From Megamerina dolium (Eukaryota; Arthropoda; Insecta; Diptera; Megamerinidae): a DNA stretch of 64,000 bases. The notes beneath the pieces were generated by a model. The model did not search any database and was not told the origin of the DNA. It was given only the letters and a program-made list of their open reading frames with translations. Every line of letters begins with the position of its first letter. The stretch's first letter is position 1. The position numbers and the translations under genes were made by a program. The stretch lies in NCBI GenBank assembly GCA_963854835.1, contig OY978526.1:93760140-93824139 (forward strand), in the 5' to 3' direction. Shown piece after piece: positions 1-11,479 of this stretch.

Positions 1-2
1 TG

Positions 3-83
3 CCACAACATTTACGTGATGCAATTAATATCATATTACAACGAATGAACGCTGAATGGAAAAAAAAACTGAAAAGGAAATAA
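3..83 (+). CDS. C-terminal end of an unidentified upstream gene (partial)
   Basis: Read from base 3, the first 27 codons are open and end in TAA at 81-83. The peptide has an amphipathic stretch (PQHLRDAINIILQRMNAEW) and then a very basic tail (KKKLKRK). That composition looks like a real protein terminus, not random AT-rich sequence. No stop separates it from the window edge. If real, the gene is on the plus strand and convergent with the acyl-CoA synthetase. The family cannot be named from 26 residues, and a chance open stretch of this length is possible. Confidence 0.4.
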   Translation, partial: PQHLRDAINIILQRMNAEWKKKLKRK

Positions 84-1039
84 GAAATTCACAATTCATT
101 TCATTTACTGCTAACTACTAACAAGCGTACTGTAATAATGGTATTCGATTTTCATTCTCCTTATAATGTAACATAGAAATGGTGTTATAATCACCAACCA
201 CACAACAGTTTCAAGCTATTCGCATATGATTGTGATATATATTATATATTATTATTTAATGGGATATAATCAAATTTACTTTTCCTACTCGTATTCTCGG
301 ACCAAATGCATGTTTCCATATCTTTATTTTGACGATGTCGTCTGTTGATGATAATGCAATAGACATCAAACATATATATCTTTGAGATATTATATTTAAT
401 TTTCTCCTTTCTTTTTCTTCTTTACTTCAAGTTAAGTAATAATAACAATAATATGCCCACATATGACACAGAATTCAATTTCATAATGTCTCGACTGCTA
501 AACGTATATGCGTATACGAATATAATATTTTTGTGTACATTTTATAAGTTTAATTTACATACAATTTGAATACGAAAATTGTATGTTAATAGTTGTCATC
601 CTAGCTACGGACGACGATAGTGTGTTCATGTATACGAACTGTGATACATATTTTTGATGTATTCTAAACGTGACAGTTTTAATCCTACACACAAGTCCGT
701 ACACGTAAATGCACATCAGCTAAGCCTATTTGCATACAAATACTATAACTCGTCCATAAACACTCACCATGAGTAGACTTTAGAACGTTCACCTAAAATT
801 TTGAACTGTACAATAATTTGAATTTGCGTAATTGTATATATACGAAAATCTGCATATATATACTTAACACAATTACAATTTCTATTAAACGTCACATCAT
901 CGGAACGATTTAATATATACTTTTAATGTCACGAACTGTTAAAATATCAGCATACATACATATATTGTCTGTTTGCGCCAATTAAATATGCCCGAACACA
1001 TATATACAATAAAAATAAAAAATAAATATGTGGCCACAT
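84..1039. other. AT-rich non-coding stretch, probable 3' UTR or intergenic
   Basis: No coding potential is seen. The stretch is rich in ATATATAC and TGTATATA words and carries AATAAA-type motifs near 1005-1025. This is compatible with a long 3' UTR of the gene ending at 83, followed by intergenic DNA. Confidence 0.4.
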
Positions 1040-1377
1040 AAAGCCCCAAAGGGCTCATTGGCCGAGCTTCTCTTCCATTACTGTTGTGCGTCTTAAATTT
1101 TGGACAGTATTAGAATGGACCTACTTATTTTAGCCGGTTCCGAACGGCAGAACACTTGTGACATCACTTTTTCTGAGCTTTGTCACAGAGTTCTTTTTAG
1201 AAGCTTTTTCATGGCAAGTTGTTACTGTCGGAAGAATTGCCAATTGCTTGTCGACAGGTGGGTACCGTTCGAAACAAAAATCTTTTCGATATTAAATTTG
1301 TTATGCATGAGCCGGGTATTGAACCACGACCTACAGATAAGAAGGCGAACACACTAACCACTGAGCTACGGCACCCA
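1040..1377 (-). mobile_element. tRNA-derived SINE, copy 1
   Basis: Read on the minus strand, the element starts near 1377 with a tRNA-like head. It has an A-box-like GTAGCTCAGTGGTTAG, then GGTCGTGGTTCAATACCCGG as the B-box region. A body shared with at least eight other copies follows (CGAAAAGATTTTTGTTTCGAACGGTACCCACC in parts, GTGACAAAGCTCAGAAAAAG). Its 3' part reads GAAGAGAAGCTCGGCC and then a GGGGCTTT block. The copy at 5960 shares this ending; the copies at 10262 and 53560 do not, so two tail subfamilies exist. Confidence 0.85.
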
Positions 1378-2032
1378 TATATTTTTTAATGTTGTAAAAA
1401 ATGAATACATGAGTGTAAAGCACTTTTTCTAATTAATGCAATATTAGAAATGTAAAAAAACCTATGGTTTTGGATATTCGTCTTAATATTTGCCTTTCTT
1501 GTTGCAATAACAACAAGTCGTTTCTATTTCTTGCTAATAATTATTACAGAAACTTGGAAGCTGGAGCTTCCTTCTGCGTATAAGTCAAACAAATTCGCCT
1601 TACTGATGCAATGCGTATAACTGTTCCCAAACGTCGTCAGGGTTGCAAAATATCTGTATCAAAAAGTATCGGTATTAAAACTGTATTGATACTTTGTAAA
1701 CATACGTTTAGGAAGTCAGCCTTTATTAACAATACATACTACAATGTTAGCTGTTGCACTTGGTCCTACCATGCATTTAATTTGTATATATGTAAGTGTA
1801 CAAAATAATAAGAAGCAATTATAAGCAAATTTGTTTTTGGTTTGTGGGAACGCAGTTATTGATTGCTTATATTGGTAATTCGTCAAACATAGTAATTGTA
1901 AATTAAATCCATGTGTATATATATGTATAAAATTTCTTAAATATTATCAATGGAATTCATTTTTTTTAAGTAAAAATAAAACATTCATCCGCTTAAAAAA
2001 TATTCATATATAAGTTTACCAAACAATTATTA
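1378..2032. other. Non-coding stretch downstream of the acyl-CoA synthetase gene
   Basis: It lies directly 3' of the stop codon at 2033 on the minus strand, so it probably holds that gene's 3' UTR and polyadenylation site. No further gene or recognisable repeat was seen. Confidence 0.4.
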
Positions 2033-5000
2033 TTAATTTTTAACCGCTACTATCGGATCTGGTGTATTCATTGCATAACCTAGACGTTGTAGAGCACGTC
2101 TAATATCTACAAATACATTGGGATCTTCTATGGTAGCTGGTAATACAACTAAATCATTCTTCGCAAAATCCGCCATAGCCTTACGCATTGTTTTCCCAGA
2201 ACGAGTTCTTGGTAAAGCATTCACCGGCGCAGCTAATCGAAATGATGCTATTGGACCGACAACTTCACGAATAATATTCACTATTTCAGCAGACAGCTTA
2301 GTGTCCGTTTTGAGAATACCTTCTTTGGGAATGTACAGACAAAGTGGCACTTGACCTTTTGTCGCTTCAGGTACACCAAAAACTGCACAATCTGTAACCT
2401 CTGGATGTCTCAGGATGGCATCTTCCAAACTTGACGTTGATATGCGATGGCCAGCTACATTGATGACATCATCATCACGCGCCGTAACAAATATATAACC
2501 GTACTCATCCTTATACCCTGCATCCATGGTGTCATAGTAACCCTATTTTATGGAATTGTTTGAGCATATATCGATTAAAGATATTATTGTATATTTTGTA
2601 ATACCGGATATTTTTGGAAATAAATTTTTTGAAATAGTTCATCATTCTTATATAATGTCGACATATTCCCTGGTGGCAATGGCAGTTTAATGACAATTCG
2701 TCCCAGCTTTGAACTTTCACATTCAACTCCATTCGGTTGCATTACTTTAACTATAAATAAATTACGGTTAATCCTGAAAGACAAAATGTTATTTAATATC
2801 GCACAGCTGAACATACTATTATAGCCAACAAATGGCAAGCCCGTGGTGTATTTCGGTGGATTGAGGCTATGTGCAAAGCCTAAACAGGTTGCCGTTATAG
2901 CGGAACCCGTCTCTGTTTGCCACCAATTATTCAGAACTGGCACTTTGAAAATTTTTTCCATCCACGATTTTGTCTCGATATCACAATGTTCGCCAGCGAT
3001 GAATATGGAACGTAATGATTTTAACGAATACTTTCGTCCATGCTTAATTTCGGGATCTACCCGACGTATTACACGAAAAGCAGTTGGTACCGAGAAGAGT
3101 GCTGTTACTTTATGCTGTTCGATAACTCTGAATGGGAATAAATACAGAGTACATTAAATTAATAATGAATGTAACAATCATCAAATTTAACGTTGTGGTT
3201 AATTATATTTCTTCAACCGTAACCATTATCTCATACATATATTACAATATCAGGTACTAAAGGATACACATTCACGCTTTCTTTTCATTCTTGCCATTTT
3301 GTGTATTTAACTTTTTTCGTATTATTTTCTTGCGAAATTGCAAAATACTCGTAATATAAAGTTGAAAATTGAAGCAATTCCAGATTAAACCCAATGACTT
3401 TTAAGTTTATAGAAACTATTTTCGGAATTTCAATCAGCGGAGAGGAGGAATCATAAGAGAAGGAACAACTGTTCCTTTTATTCGCTTTCGTCTCTGTTTT
3501 TGTTAATTTTCTGTTTTCATGCTGAGAAAAGCATTGCTTCTTTCATTTTGAAGAAATACTAAAACTATTCTAAATGCTTGTACAGGAACGATTTTACACT
3601 AAATATAATGCGAATTCATACAAGATGGTGTTAATATCAGATTTTGGTTTTTTAAGAAAAACTTTGTTTTTATTTTGTTGAATGTTATTGCTGTTTGAAC
3701 TTTCAAAGCGAACGAATACACATGTTCATACTCGAACTCGAAACGAACATTGGGTTTCACACGAAGCAATGAATGTTTGAGGATTAATCGAATGTATATA
3801 TGATACGTATATATGCACCATTTTTGATCGCTTCGCAATTACTAGGTGACAATCATGGCGATCTGACACTTGCTGATCCAGCATTGCATTCTAATTTCAA
3901 ATTCGCCACTTCATCATTACGGTATGCCATCGCCTGATCGCCCTATCACTGATATAACAGTTCATAAACATTCACTTTAACGGTAACGACAAAATATACA
4001 GTGATGCTATCTTACCACTATCCGGTGAAAACAATCATTTTCATGGCGAATCCTCGAGACATTTCGATTGACTATCAACACGCGAAGACAATTGCAAAAT
4101 GATCCTTCGGCACAAATTTTTTCTAAACAATTGCAAAAAGTATTACCATAATTTAAAACACAGAAAGCGATCTGTGGCAGGACAGCCATTGCATAGAACG
4201 ACATGGATTCTTATGCATTGATCGACCAACTTCTTAGGAAATGTGTACGCTTAGTTCGAATTACGAATTTATGGTTATGGTTTAGCTTCACAAATGATGA
4301 AAGCGTTTTGCGGCAGCGGAGCCGTTGCCAATATTATAATGTATATATTTTCTGAGCTTTATGGTAGAACTCTTTCAGGAGCGTTTTCATGGCAAATTTT
4401 TACTTGCCTATTGCTTGCCGAGAGATGAGTACCGTGCCTTTACGAAGTCTTTTCGATATCAAAGTTGTGCTTCAGCCGAGCACTGAACCCATAATCTACA
4501 GATCAAAAAGCCGACGCACAGTAGGACGTCAAAGAATTGAGCTAGAGCAATAAAATTGCACGAAATTTTTAGCGCTATATTATACTTGAGACCAAAAATG
4601 GTCAAAATCGGAAAACGGACATGACCACCTCCCATAAAGAAATACGGAAAAAAATTATAACTTCACAACTCATGAAAATATATCAACTAAATTGTGTACA
4701 CATTTTTAAAAGAGTTACATACTGCGGTGTTCAAAAAACCAACCAAATTGGACTTTGGGTATTTCAATTTTCATTTAAAATTAGCATTGCATTTGCAGTG
4801 AAAACCTATATATGTATTTCAATTATTGGGTAATTTATAAAGTATCCGCTGTTTTTTGGAACATTTTTGAACAAAAAATTTTCTTTATTGAAAATCAATT
4901 TTAATCGAGAACATATTGGCCATTATTATTTATGACCTTTTGCCATTTTTTGGGTAATTTCATAATTCCATCGGTGTAGAACGGTGTGATTTTCAGCGGC

Positions 5001-7346
5001 TCTTCGGTCGGCCAATTTCTTACCATTAAGAGAGTTTTGTAGAGACCGAAACAAATAGTATTCAGACGGTGCAAGGTCTGGGTTATACGGTGGATGCATC
5101 AAAACATCCCAACCAAGTTCTGTCAATTTGTTCCGAGTCATCAAAGATGTGTGTGTTGGTCAATTCTGGTCGCTTTTCCTTGATTGCTTCATTCAAGCGG
5201 TCGAGTTGTGATCAGTAGAGATTGGAAGTAACCATTTCGCCAGGTTGCAGCAGCTCGTAATAGACAACTTTCCTCCAAACCCACCAAACGCTCAACATAA
5301 CCTTATTTGCTAACAATCCAGGTTTTGAAATCGTTCGTGAACGGCCGCCGGCCTTTCACCATAATTTTTGCGTTAGATATTCTCGTATGAAATCCATTTT
5401 TCATCGCCCGTAATGATTCTCTTCAGAAATTGTTCGATTTCGTTGCGTTTCAGCAGCTTTTCGCTGATGGTATTTCGGTCAATCAAATTTCTTTGCGTTA
5501 ATTCATGTGGTATCGAAATATCGACCGTCAACAACAACAAACACATACGGAATTAAGAAGAAGAAGTAAAGAAGAAAACAGCAAACACACGAGTTTGACA
5601 CTATAAGGAAACAGTTTCAGACATTACGTGGCGCAGCCAAGCGGACTTCTGAGGTATTATTTCGCATGCAATAAATCTCGTAAGCAATCCAGTGTATAGC
5701 CAGTGACAGTGTTTTTGCGAACTTTTATTAGTTTTTCCGTTTTTGATATTCCTGTAAAGGAAAACGTCAACCGATTTTGAAGTTCTGCGATTCAAAAGAA
5801 GCGTTATCTTGTTTACTTTTAGGAATCGGATCAGAAATAATATCTCTAGTGAATTTTTTTTTGCTATAAACTGAATGCCAAAAATACCCAAAACCGTCTC
5901 CTTCAATTTTGTGACTAAAATCCATTCTGCCTGAAAACTATATACATATACATATATATACGGTTAGAGTGTTGGTCTTCTGATCTGTAGGTCGTGGCCG
6001 TTCAAACCCCGGCTAAAGCATAACAAATTTAATATCGAAAAGATTTTTCTTTCGAACGGTATCCACCTGTCGGCACGCCAAGATAAGCTTTTAAAAGAAC
6101 TTTGTGACAAAGCTTAGAAAAAGTGATGCCGCAAGAGTTCTGCCGTTCGGAGCGGCTAAAATAAGTAGGTTACTTCTAATACTGTCCAAAATTTAACACG
6201 CACAACAGTAATGGAAGAGAAGCCCGGCCAAAGAACCCTTCGGGGCTTTGAGTGCCATATTTTTATTTATATTTATTATATATATGTGTATGGTGTATTA
6301 CCTGAAATATTGGCCAGGATCCGGTGTACGATCTGGTTTTCCCTCATACATAACACTAGTTGCCCCATAAAGTAAAGGACCGTAACATATGTATGAGTGA
6401 CCAACAACCCACCCTAAGTCTGAGGACGACCACCAAACATCTTCCGGGTTCATGCCATAAATTGTTTTCATCGTGTACATTAAGGTTACTAAATGACCAC
6501 CAACAGGTCGTTGTACACCCTTAGGCTTATCAGTGGTGCCCGAAGTATAGAGAATATATAGTGGATCATTTGCTTCCACTGGCACACATTCGACTGGTTC
6601 ACCCAAATTCTGTACAACATTCCAAAGTATATCACGCTTTGAATCAATCGGAGAATGAGTACACAATTCGCGTTCAAATATTATATTGCATAAAGGTTTC
6701 CATCGTGACATGTCCACCGCATCATGAAGTATGTCCAGATAAGGTATAATTTTCCCAGGCTCCACACCACAATTTGCTGCAATAACTATTTTGGGTTCAG
6801 CATGTTCGATACGAGAACATAATTCGCTGGCGGCAAAACCGCCAAATACAACTGAGTGCACTGCACCAAGACGGACCGTAGCTAACATGGCTATTATAGC
6901 CTCCGGTATCAATGGCATATAAATGATAACACGATCACCCTTTCGAATTCCTAAAGTGGCCATTCCACCGGCAAGTAGAGTTATCTGTAGTTGATATTTT
7001 TTAGACGTTTTAAATATTAAATAATTATATCATTTGTATACCTCATCATATAATTCCTGGTATGTGACATGTCGTATGGTATTTGTTAATGGGCTATCAT
7101 GTATTAGTGCAACTTTGTCACCCTTGCCATTTAAAACATGCCGATCAACGGCATTATAACAGGCATTGAGGTAACCACCCACATACCATTTCGTAAATGG
7201 GGCATTACTATTGTCCATAACACGATTCCAAGGGCGAAACCAATGCACCAAATGACCCAACTCTCCCCAAAAATCTGTAGGATTACCAATTGAACGACGG
7301 TATGCGTCCAAATAAATTGGGTCGTGAACATCTTCTGGCAAGTCAT
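2033..7346 (-). CDS. Short-chain acyl-CoA synthetase, ACSS3/CG6432-like (5' end missing)
   Basis: An adenylate-forming enzyme that should activate short-chain acids such as propionate or acetate to acyl-CoA, probably in mitochondria by homology to ACSS3. Exons read 5' to 3' on the minus strand: 7346-7042, 6984-6302, 3127-2817, 2750-2605, 2542-2033. All junctions are GT-AG and in phase, giving 650 visible residues. Visible landmarks, in order: an N-terminal FWGEL...WFRPW...YNAVDRH block; the AMP-binding P-loop YILYTSGTTDKPKG; SSDLGWVVGHSYICYGPLL; WWQTETGS; the C-terminal-domain hinge around DDDVINVAGHRIS; and RTRSGK with the catalytic lysine. All core motifs are intact. The exon at 7346 opens in phase 2 after a good acceptor, so a first exon carrying ATG (and any targeting peptide) must lie between about 7350 and 14500; I could not identify it. 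Intron 2 (3128-6301) is swollen by a mariner remnant and SINEs. Confidence 0.93.
3128..4343. other. Intronic sequence of the acyl-CoA synthetase gene
   Basis: This is the 3' part of the 3.2 kb intron as read on the minus strand. No coding exon matching the ACSS3 family is needed or seen here, because the flanking exons join in phase. No known repeat was recognised. Confidence 0.5.
4344..4552 (-). mobile_element. Degenerate tRNA-derived SINE, copy 2
   Basis: It shares the SINE body in minus orientation: the plus strand shows TTTCTGAGCTTT, GTTTTCATGGCAA, CGAAGTCTTTTCGATATC and TTCAGCCGAGCACTGAACCC, followed by a decayed tRNA-like head. It is clearly older and more mutated than the other copies. 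Confidence 0.65.
4848..5500 (-). mobile_element. mariner-like transposase remnant
   Basis: The minus strand encodes the C-terminal part of a mariner transposase, including LMHPPYNPDLAPSEYYLF followed by RSLQNSLNGKKL. The motif is diagnostic of the third catalytic-residue region. The residue usually Asp (APSDY) is Glu here. Further N-terminal transposase sequence continues to about 5500 but is frameshifted, so the copy is dead. It sits inside an intron of the acyl-CoA synthetase gene. Confidence 0.8.
5501..5959. other. Intronic sequence with no recognised gene
   Basis: It contains a 101-codon open stretch on the minus strand (5601-5906). No family is recognised in it, it has no splice-consistent role in the host gene, and its composition resembles a decayed repeat. 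I see no supportable function. Confidence 0.4.
5960..6262 (+). mobile_element. tRNA-derived SINE, copy 3
   Basis: Plus orientation. It begins within the A-box region (GGTTAGAGTGTTGGTC), then has the B-box-like GGTCGTGGCCGTTCAAACCC, the shared body, and the tail subfamily with GGAAGAGAAGCCCGGCC and a GGGGCTTT block. The extreme head is lost. It lies in the acyl-CoA synthetase intron only 40 bases from the 6302 exon boundary. Confidence 0.85.
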
Positions 7347-7558
7347 CTGCAATAGAAATTGATAGAATACTCGTATATGTGTCAGGACATCATATAATCC
7401 ATACATATGGACATATAATACACATGTTCATATGAATAGTATACATGCCGTTCTTGTTAATAACTAATTCAGTTTTTGTTGAAATCTTTTTTACATAAAT
7501 TTGAGGTAAGTAATACATATTCAAAATAATTATTGTATTCTGTAGGTATTTTTACACA

Positions 7559-7586
7559 ATTATTATTATTATTATTATTATTATAT
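7559..7586. repeat. (ATT)n microsatellite
   Basis: Nine or so uninterrupted ATT units directly precede the DINE/mini-me-like element. Confidence 0.9.
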
Positions 7587-7610
7587 TTTTTTTTCTAAGA
7601 TCTAAGATAA

Positions 7611-8882
7611 AATCTCCTTACAGTCGGCTGGGGCCGACCAAACTATACCCTGCATATGTAGATTTATATATAAAAAGTTTACTCGAATATCCAACTTTTC
7701 TTTTATTTCCACTTTTCGAGAAACAATTTTTGCATATACTACTAATTTACACCCGAAATATGGTTGACTTTGACGAAGTAAAAGGATTTTAAGATAATTC
7801 CGAGGCTTAGTATGGGAGCTATATAAAAAGTGGGCGTGGCTTATCACTTTCTAGTAAATCCAATTAAATTTTCAATGTTAATCCACACCTTAAATTTGGT
7901 GTCCTACGTTGAATAGTTTCTAAGTTATGGTGGTTAACATTTTTGTTTTATTTCCTCAACTTTGTATGGGAGCCCCAATAAGAAGTGGGCGTGGTACGCT
8001 GATTTTTCGCCAGATTTTTGCCGACTACGATATTAATTTAAGTGTCAATTGTGGTTATTCTAGACAGAAGATTGCCGAAGTTACAGCTGTTTCAATTTAA
8101 AATTTGTATGGGGGCTACGATAAACACTGGGCGTGGTGCGCCCATTTTCTGTAAGCCTAGTTGCTCGTACAATACTAATTCACACCTTAAATCTCGTTAT
8201 TCTACGCTGAATAGTTTGCAAGTTATAACCGGTAACATTTTTTTTAATTTCCGCAACTTTGTATGGGAGACCCAAAAAGGAGTGGGCGTGGCACATTGAT
8301 TTTCTGCCATATTATTTCTGACTACCGTGTTAATCTAAGTGTCAATTATGGTTATTCTAGACAGAAGATTGTAGAAGTTACAGCAGTTTCAATTTAAAAG
8401 AAGTACAGACACTTTGTATGGGAGCTACGCTGGAAAGTAGGCGTGGCTCACCCACTTTTGGCGAGGTTATATAGTAGTATAATATAACTCTATGTGCAAA
8501 ATATTGTTGTCCCAAGTGGTATATTATGTGAGTTATAGCAAGTTAAAGATTTTGAAAATTTCGAGGTTAGTCGCTTTGAATGCTTGGTGTGGGCGTGGTT
8601 ATTGACCGATCATGCCCAATATCAATCCCCTCCGTACCCTTGGATCATAGATTACTTATGCCAAATTTCATCGAAATAGCTCAATATTTACTCAAGTTAT
8701 CGTGCGAACCAGCCAGGTGACAGACAGACGGACGGACGGACGGACATCGTTAAATCGAAAATTTAATCGAGGCTGATCACGAATATATATCCATGTCTAT
8801 ATCTCCGGAGATTCCTTCAAGTGGACACAAACATCTGACCGAAATGAATATACCATGCATATTGCATTATGCAGGGTATAAC
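7611..8882 (+). mobile_element. DINE/mini-me-like non-autonomous element, copy A (five modules)
   Basis: Its inverted partner lies at 46709-48261. One edge carries CAGTCGGCTGGGGCCGACCA (itself a small palindrome) followed by TATACCCTGCATATG; the other ends in TGCATTATGCAGGGTATAAC, so the ends are partly inverted. Between them are five tandem modules of about 140-160 bp, each with TTTGTATGGGAGC-type sequence about 20 bases before GGGCGTGG (near 7808, 7966, 8105, 8262 and 8417). A GACAGACA(GACG)n tract follows at 8718-8748. A GTCY tetranucleotide tract after a conserved core is the described hallmark of dipteran mini-me/DINE-1 repeats. Assignment to Helitron/Helentron relatives is inference. 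No coding sequence is present. Confidence 0.75.
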
Positions 8883-9221
8883 AAGATATTTTATTATTTG
8901 TACCGTAGTGCCATCGACTCGGACAAGGTTAGGTTTATTTGAATACGACGTAACACTGCACATCTGATCGAAAATGTCGATCCACTCCTTTAGTGCTTTT
9001 GTAGAACTGAACTCTGCAAGAAGAAAGCATGAAAACAATTTTATTTGGTTTCGGCTCGTAAAAAAAAAGAGTGAACTCGTTATCGTAACAGAAGATAGAT
9101 GTAATTTCAGCCCTTTGTGTTTCCCAATTCTTCTGGGATCTCCAAGCGTAAGGTTGTATGGCTGAAACAAAAGTGATTTTACGCGCTAAAAGGATCTGAA
9201 AAAAATGTTTTCCGATAAAGT
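8883..9221. other. Unassigned intergenic stretch
   Basis: It has a weak minus-strand open stretch (to 9170) with no recognised domain. Nothing supportable is seen beyond a possible decayed repeat. Confidence 0.35.
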
Positions 9222-9780
9222 ACTTATACTTTTATTTTTTAAGAGCCTTCGGATTTTATTTAAAAAAGAACACATAAAATTCAGAGAAATGTATGAAATC
9301 TTTATTTGAGTCGATAGAACGATATATGTATATGTTGACAGCCGCTGCGCCTCAAATGGTTCATACGCTGGGTCCAATTTTGGCATACTCTCTACAACAT
9401 ATCGGCCGGTATTTCACGAATAAATCGATAATTCACGGTCATCAATAACACTGGCGGATACAGTTGCGATATTTTCCTCTGTCCGCACTCTACGTATGCA
9501 TGTTGGTGGTTTAATGTCCAATAATGTAAATTTGGTGCGAAATTTAGCCACAACATTCCGAATAGACGCCTCAGAAGGTCGCCCAAACTGACCATAAAAT
9601 GAATGAATGAATGAACCAAGCATGAATTTTGATAATAAAATTCAATAATCTGCAAGCGTTCTTCGTTTAAATTATTGATTAAAATTCATGGTTAAATTAT
9701 AGACCAAACTGAACATGTTTGATAGTAATATGTATACACGAAAACAGCCGAGCTGCCAAAAACAGTTATGCAAAAATAAA
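9222..9780 (-). mobile_element. Internally deleted rosa-type (DD41D) transposon
   Basis: Its left part matches 54500-54715 (AAGAGCCTTCGGAT, CCGCTGCGCCTCAAATGG, GGGTCCAATTTTGGCATACT). It then jumps directly to sequence equivalent to 55318 onward (ATAATTCACGGTCATCAA). About 600 bp of transposase code is missing between the two parts. It is a deletion derivative of the same family as the copy at 54495 and has no intact transposase. Confidence 0.75.
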
Positions 9781-10261
9781 ATTGCTAAAAATCACCATAT
9801 ATAGTAGTTTAAGTGGGCTTTATTGGTGCAAAAATAATCAAAAGAAGGGCTTTTGATCCGGAAGTGAAATTTAGGCTTTTGAAGACGATCTGTATTAGTT
9901 TTTCAATAAAATTAATATTATGAATTAGCATTTGTACTTCTTCTTTTTACTTATATTTAATTTATTGTAGCATTAACTTATTATCATATTTAGAGTTTTG
10001 AGCACGTGGTGTGCGAGTGTGTGTGTGTCAGTGAGTAAGTGAGTAATGGTGTACTTACTGAATAAGTTAAAAAAATAATCAAATTAAAATAATTATTTAT
10101 TCATAGATCAGTGTTTTCACCGAAAATAACGATGTTATTTTGGAAAAATTATGTGACATGTGTCTTTTACATTAATTCACAACATTCCCAATAGAAATAA
10201 GATGGTTACAGACTTTTGAGCATCGACTCGTCTGAAGCGGCCCCAGTGGGCATCGACTTAA
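9781..10261. other. Intergenic stretch without a gene
   Basis: AT-rich, with a short (GT)n/GTGAGTAA-rich patch near 10013-10050. Nothing else was recognised. Confidence 0.4.
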
Positions 10262-10640
10262 GTTAGGTTATGTGGCTGCCATCTCTCTGAGGGAACACAT
10301 TAGGCAGAAAGGCCCATTGTGATACCACCAAGCTTCTCTTCCAATACTGTTGTGCGTGTTAAATTTGGACAGCATTAGAACGGACCTACTTATATTAGCC
10401 GGATCCGAACGGCAGAACTCTTGTGACATCACTTTAATTTAGTTTTGTCACAGAGCTCTTTTAAGAAGCATTTTTGGCAAATTGTTACTGCCGGAAAATT
10501 GGCAATTCTTGCCGGCGGGTGGGTACCGTTTGAAAGAAAAATCTTTTCGATATGAAATTTTGTTATGTTTCAGCGGGGGATTGAACCCACGACCTACACA
10601 TCAGAAGGCCAACGCAGTAATCACTGAGCTACGGCACCCA
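10262..10640 (-). mobile_element. tRNA-derived SINE, copy 4 (near full length)
   Basis: On the minus strand it starts near 10640 with GGGTGCCGTAGCTCAGTG and a B-box-like GGTCGTGGGTTCAATCCCC, then the shared body. Its long tail contains GAAGCTTGGTGGTATCACAA and ends GGCAGCCACATAACCTAACT. With the copy at 53560 it defines the full-length structure of about 380 bp and the CCTAA-containing 3' end. Confidence 0.88.
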
Positions 10641-11479
10641 CTGTGCGTCGAGTTAACTTTAAAGTACATTTCAAACTATCGTTATTGTTCGTCGAATCGA
10701 CAAAGATTACCATTTCAGGGTTGAAACCAATGATAAATACTTTTGAAAACACTTTTGACAATTACTAATACTTTCTAATAATCTCTTGATTATAAATTGA
10801 TTGTTTTTATTTACATATAACTACATAAATAAGATTATTTTCAAAAGCAAGGCAATAATATGGATTTTTTTTTATAATTTAGGAATATATTTCAAAATTT
10901 TGGGATCAAAACAGCTGGGAACAAGTAATAGACCAGAATGATATCCCTAGCATTTATACAGAGGGCAATGGAATCTCTTTTCTTGTTTGTTCAGCTACTT
11001 TGTATAAATTAATTACGTACCATTTATTTTTGTCGTTAAAAAATTAAAGCAGTAAGAATTTAATTTACAATTTCATCGAAGAAAATTACTCCTAACATAC
11101 GATTTCATCATTGAATTTCAAATGAGCAAATATGATTAAAGAACATTTTATTTTTTTTTTTATAGAATAATTACTAATGCTAATAAGTACAAAATATACA
11201 TACGTATATATGTAAATAAGGACGCATATAACCTCCCCTTAATCATCGACGATAAAAAGGTATACTATTTACGATCAATCATATCACTACATTGCTGGTA
11301 TTATTGAGTTTGATAGATATCAATGCCACCCAAATCCATTCGGAAAATTTGGATTCAACACTCACTAATCACACAAGTTTATAAATCACAAATCACAAAA
11401 ACACGGCACCCATTCATATAGTACTTTTTCATACAATACTGGTATTTGAGGAATCATTTAAAGCAATAAGTAAAAATAA
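10641..11479. other. Intergenic stretch without a gene
   Basis: No coding exon or repeat family was recognised. The missing first exon of the acyl-CoA synthetase could lie in this or neighbouring intergenic DNA, but no candidate stands out. Confidence 0.35.

Noticed and set aside
1327..1377. Functional tRNA gene (also at 5960, 10590-10640, 51170-51223, 53890-53943 and 59160)
   Set aside because: A- and B-box-like sequences are present, but no acceptor stem closes and every copy is attached to the same repeated body. They are SINE heads.
5601..5906. 101-codon open frame inside the acyl-CoA synthetase intron
   Set aside because: No recognised domain or splice role, and it sits between transposon remnants.
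7602..8299. Small open frames within the DINE-like element (and at 47192-47545)
   Set aside because: They follow the module repeat on either strand, have no start context or domain, and differ between copies.
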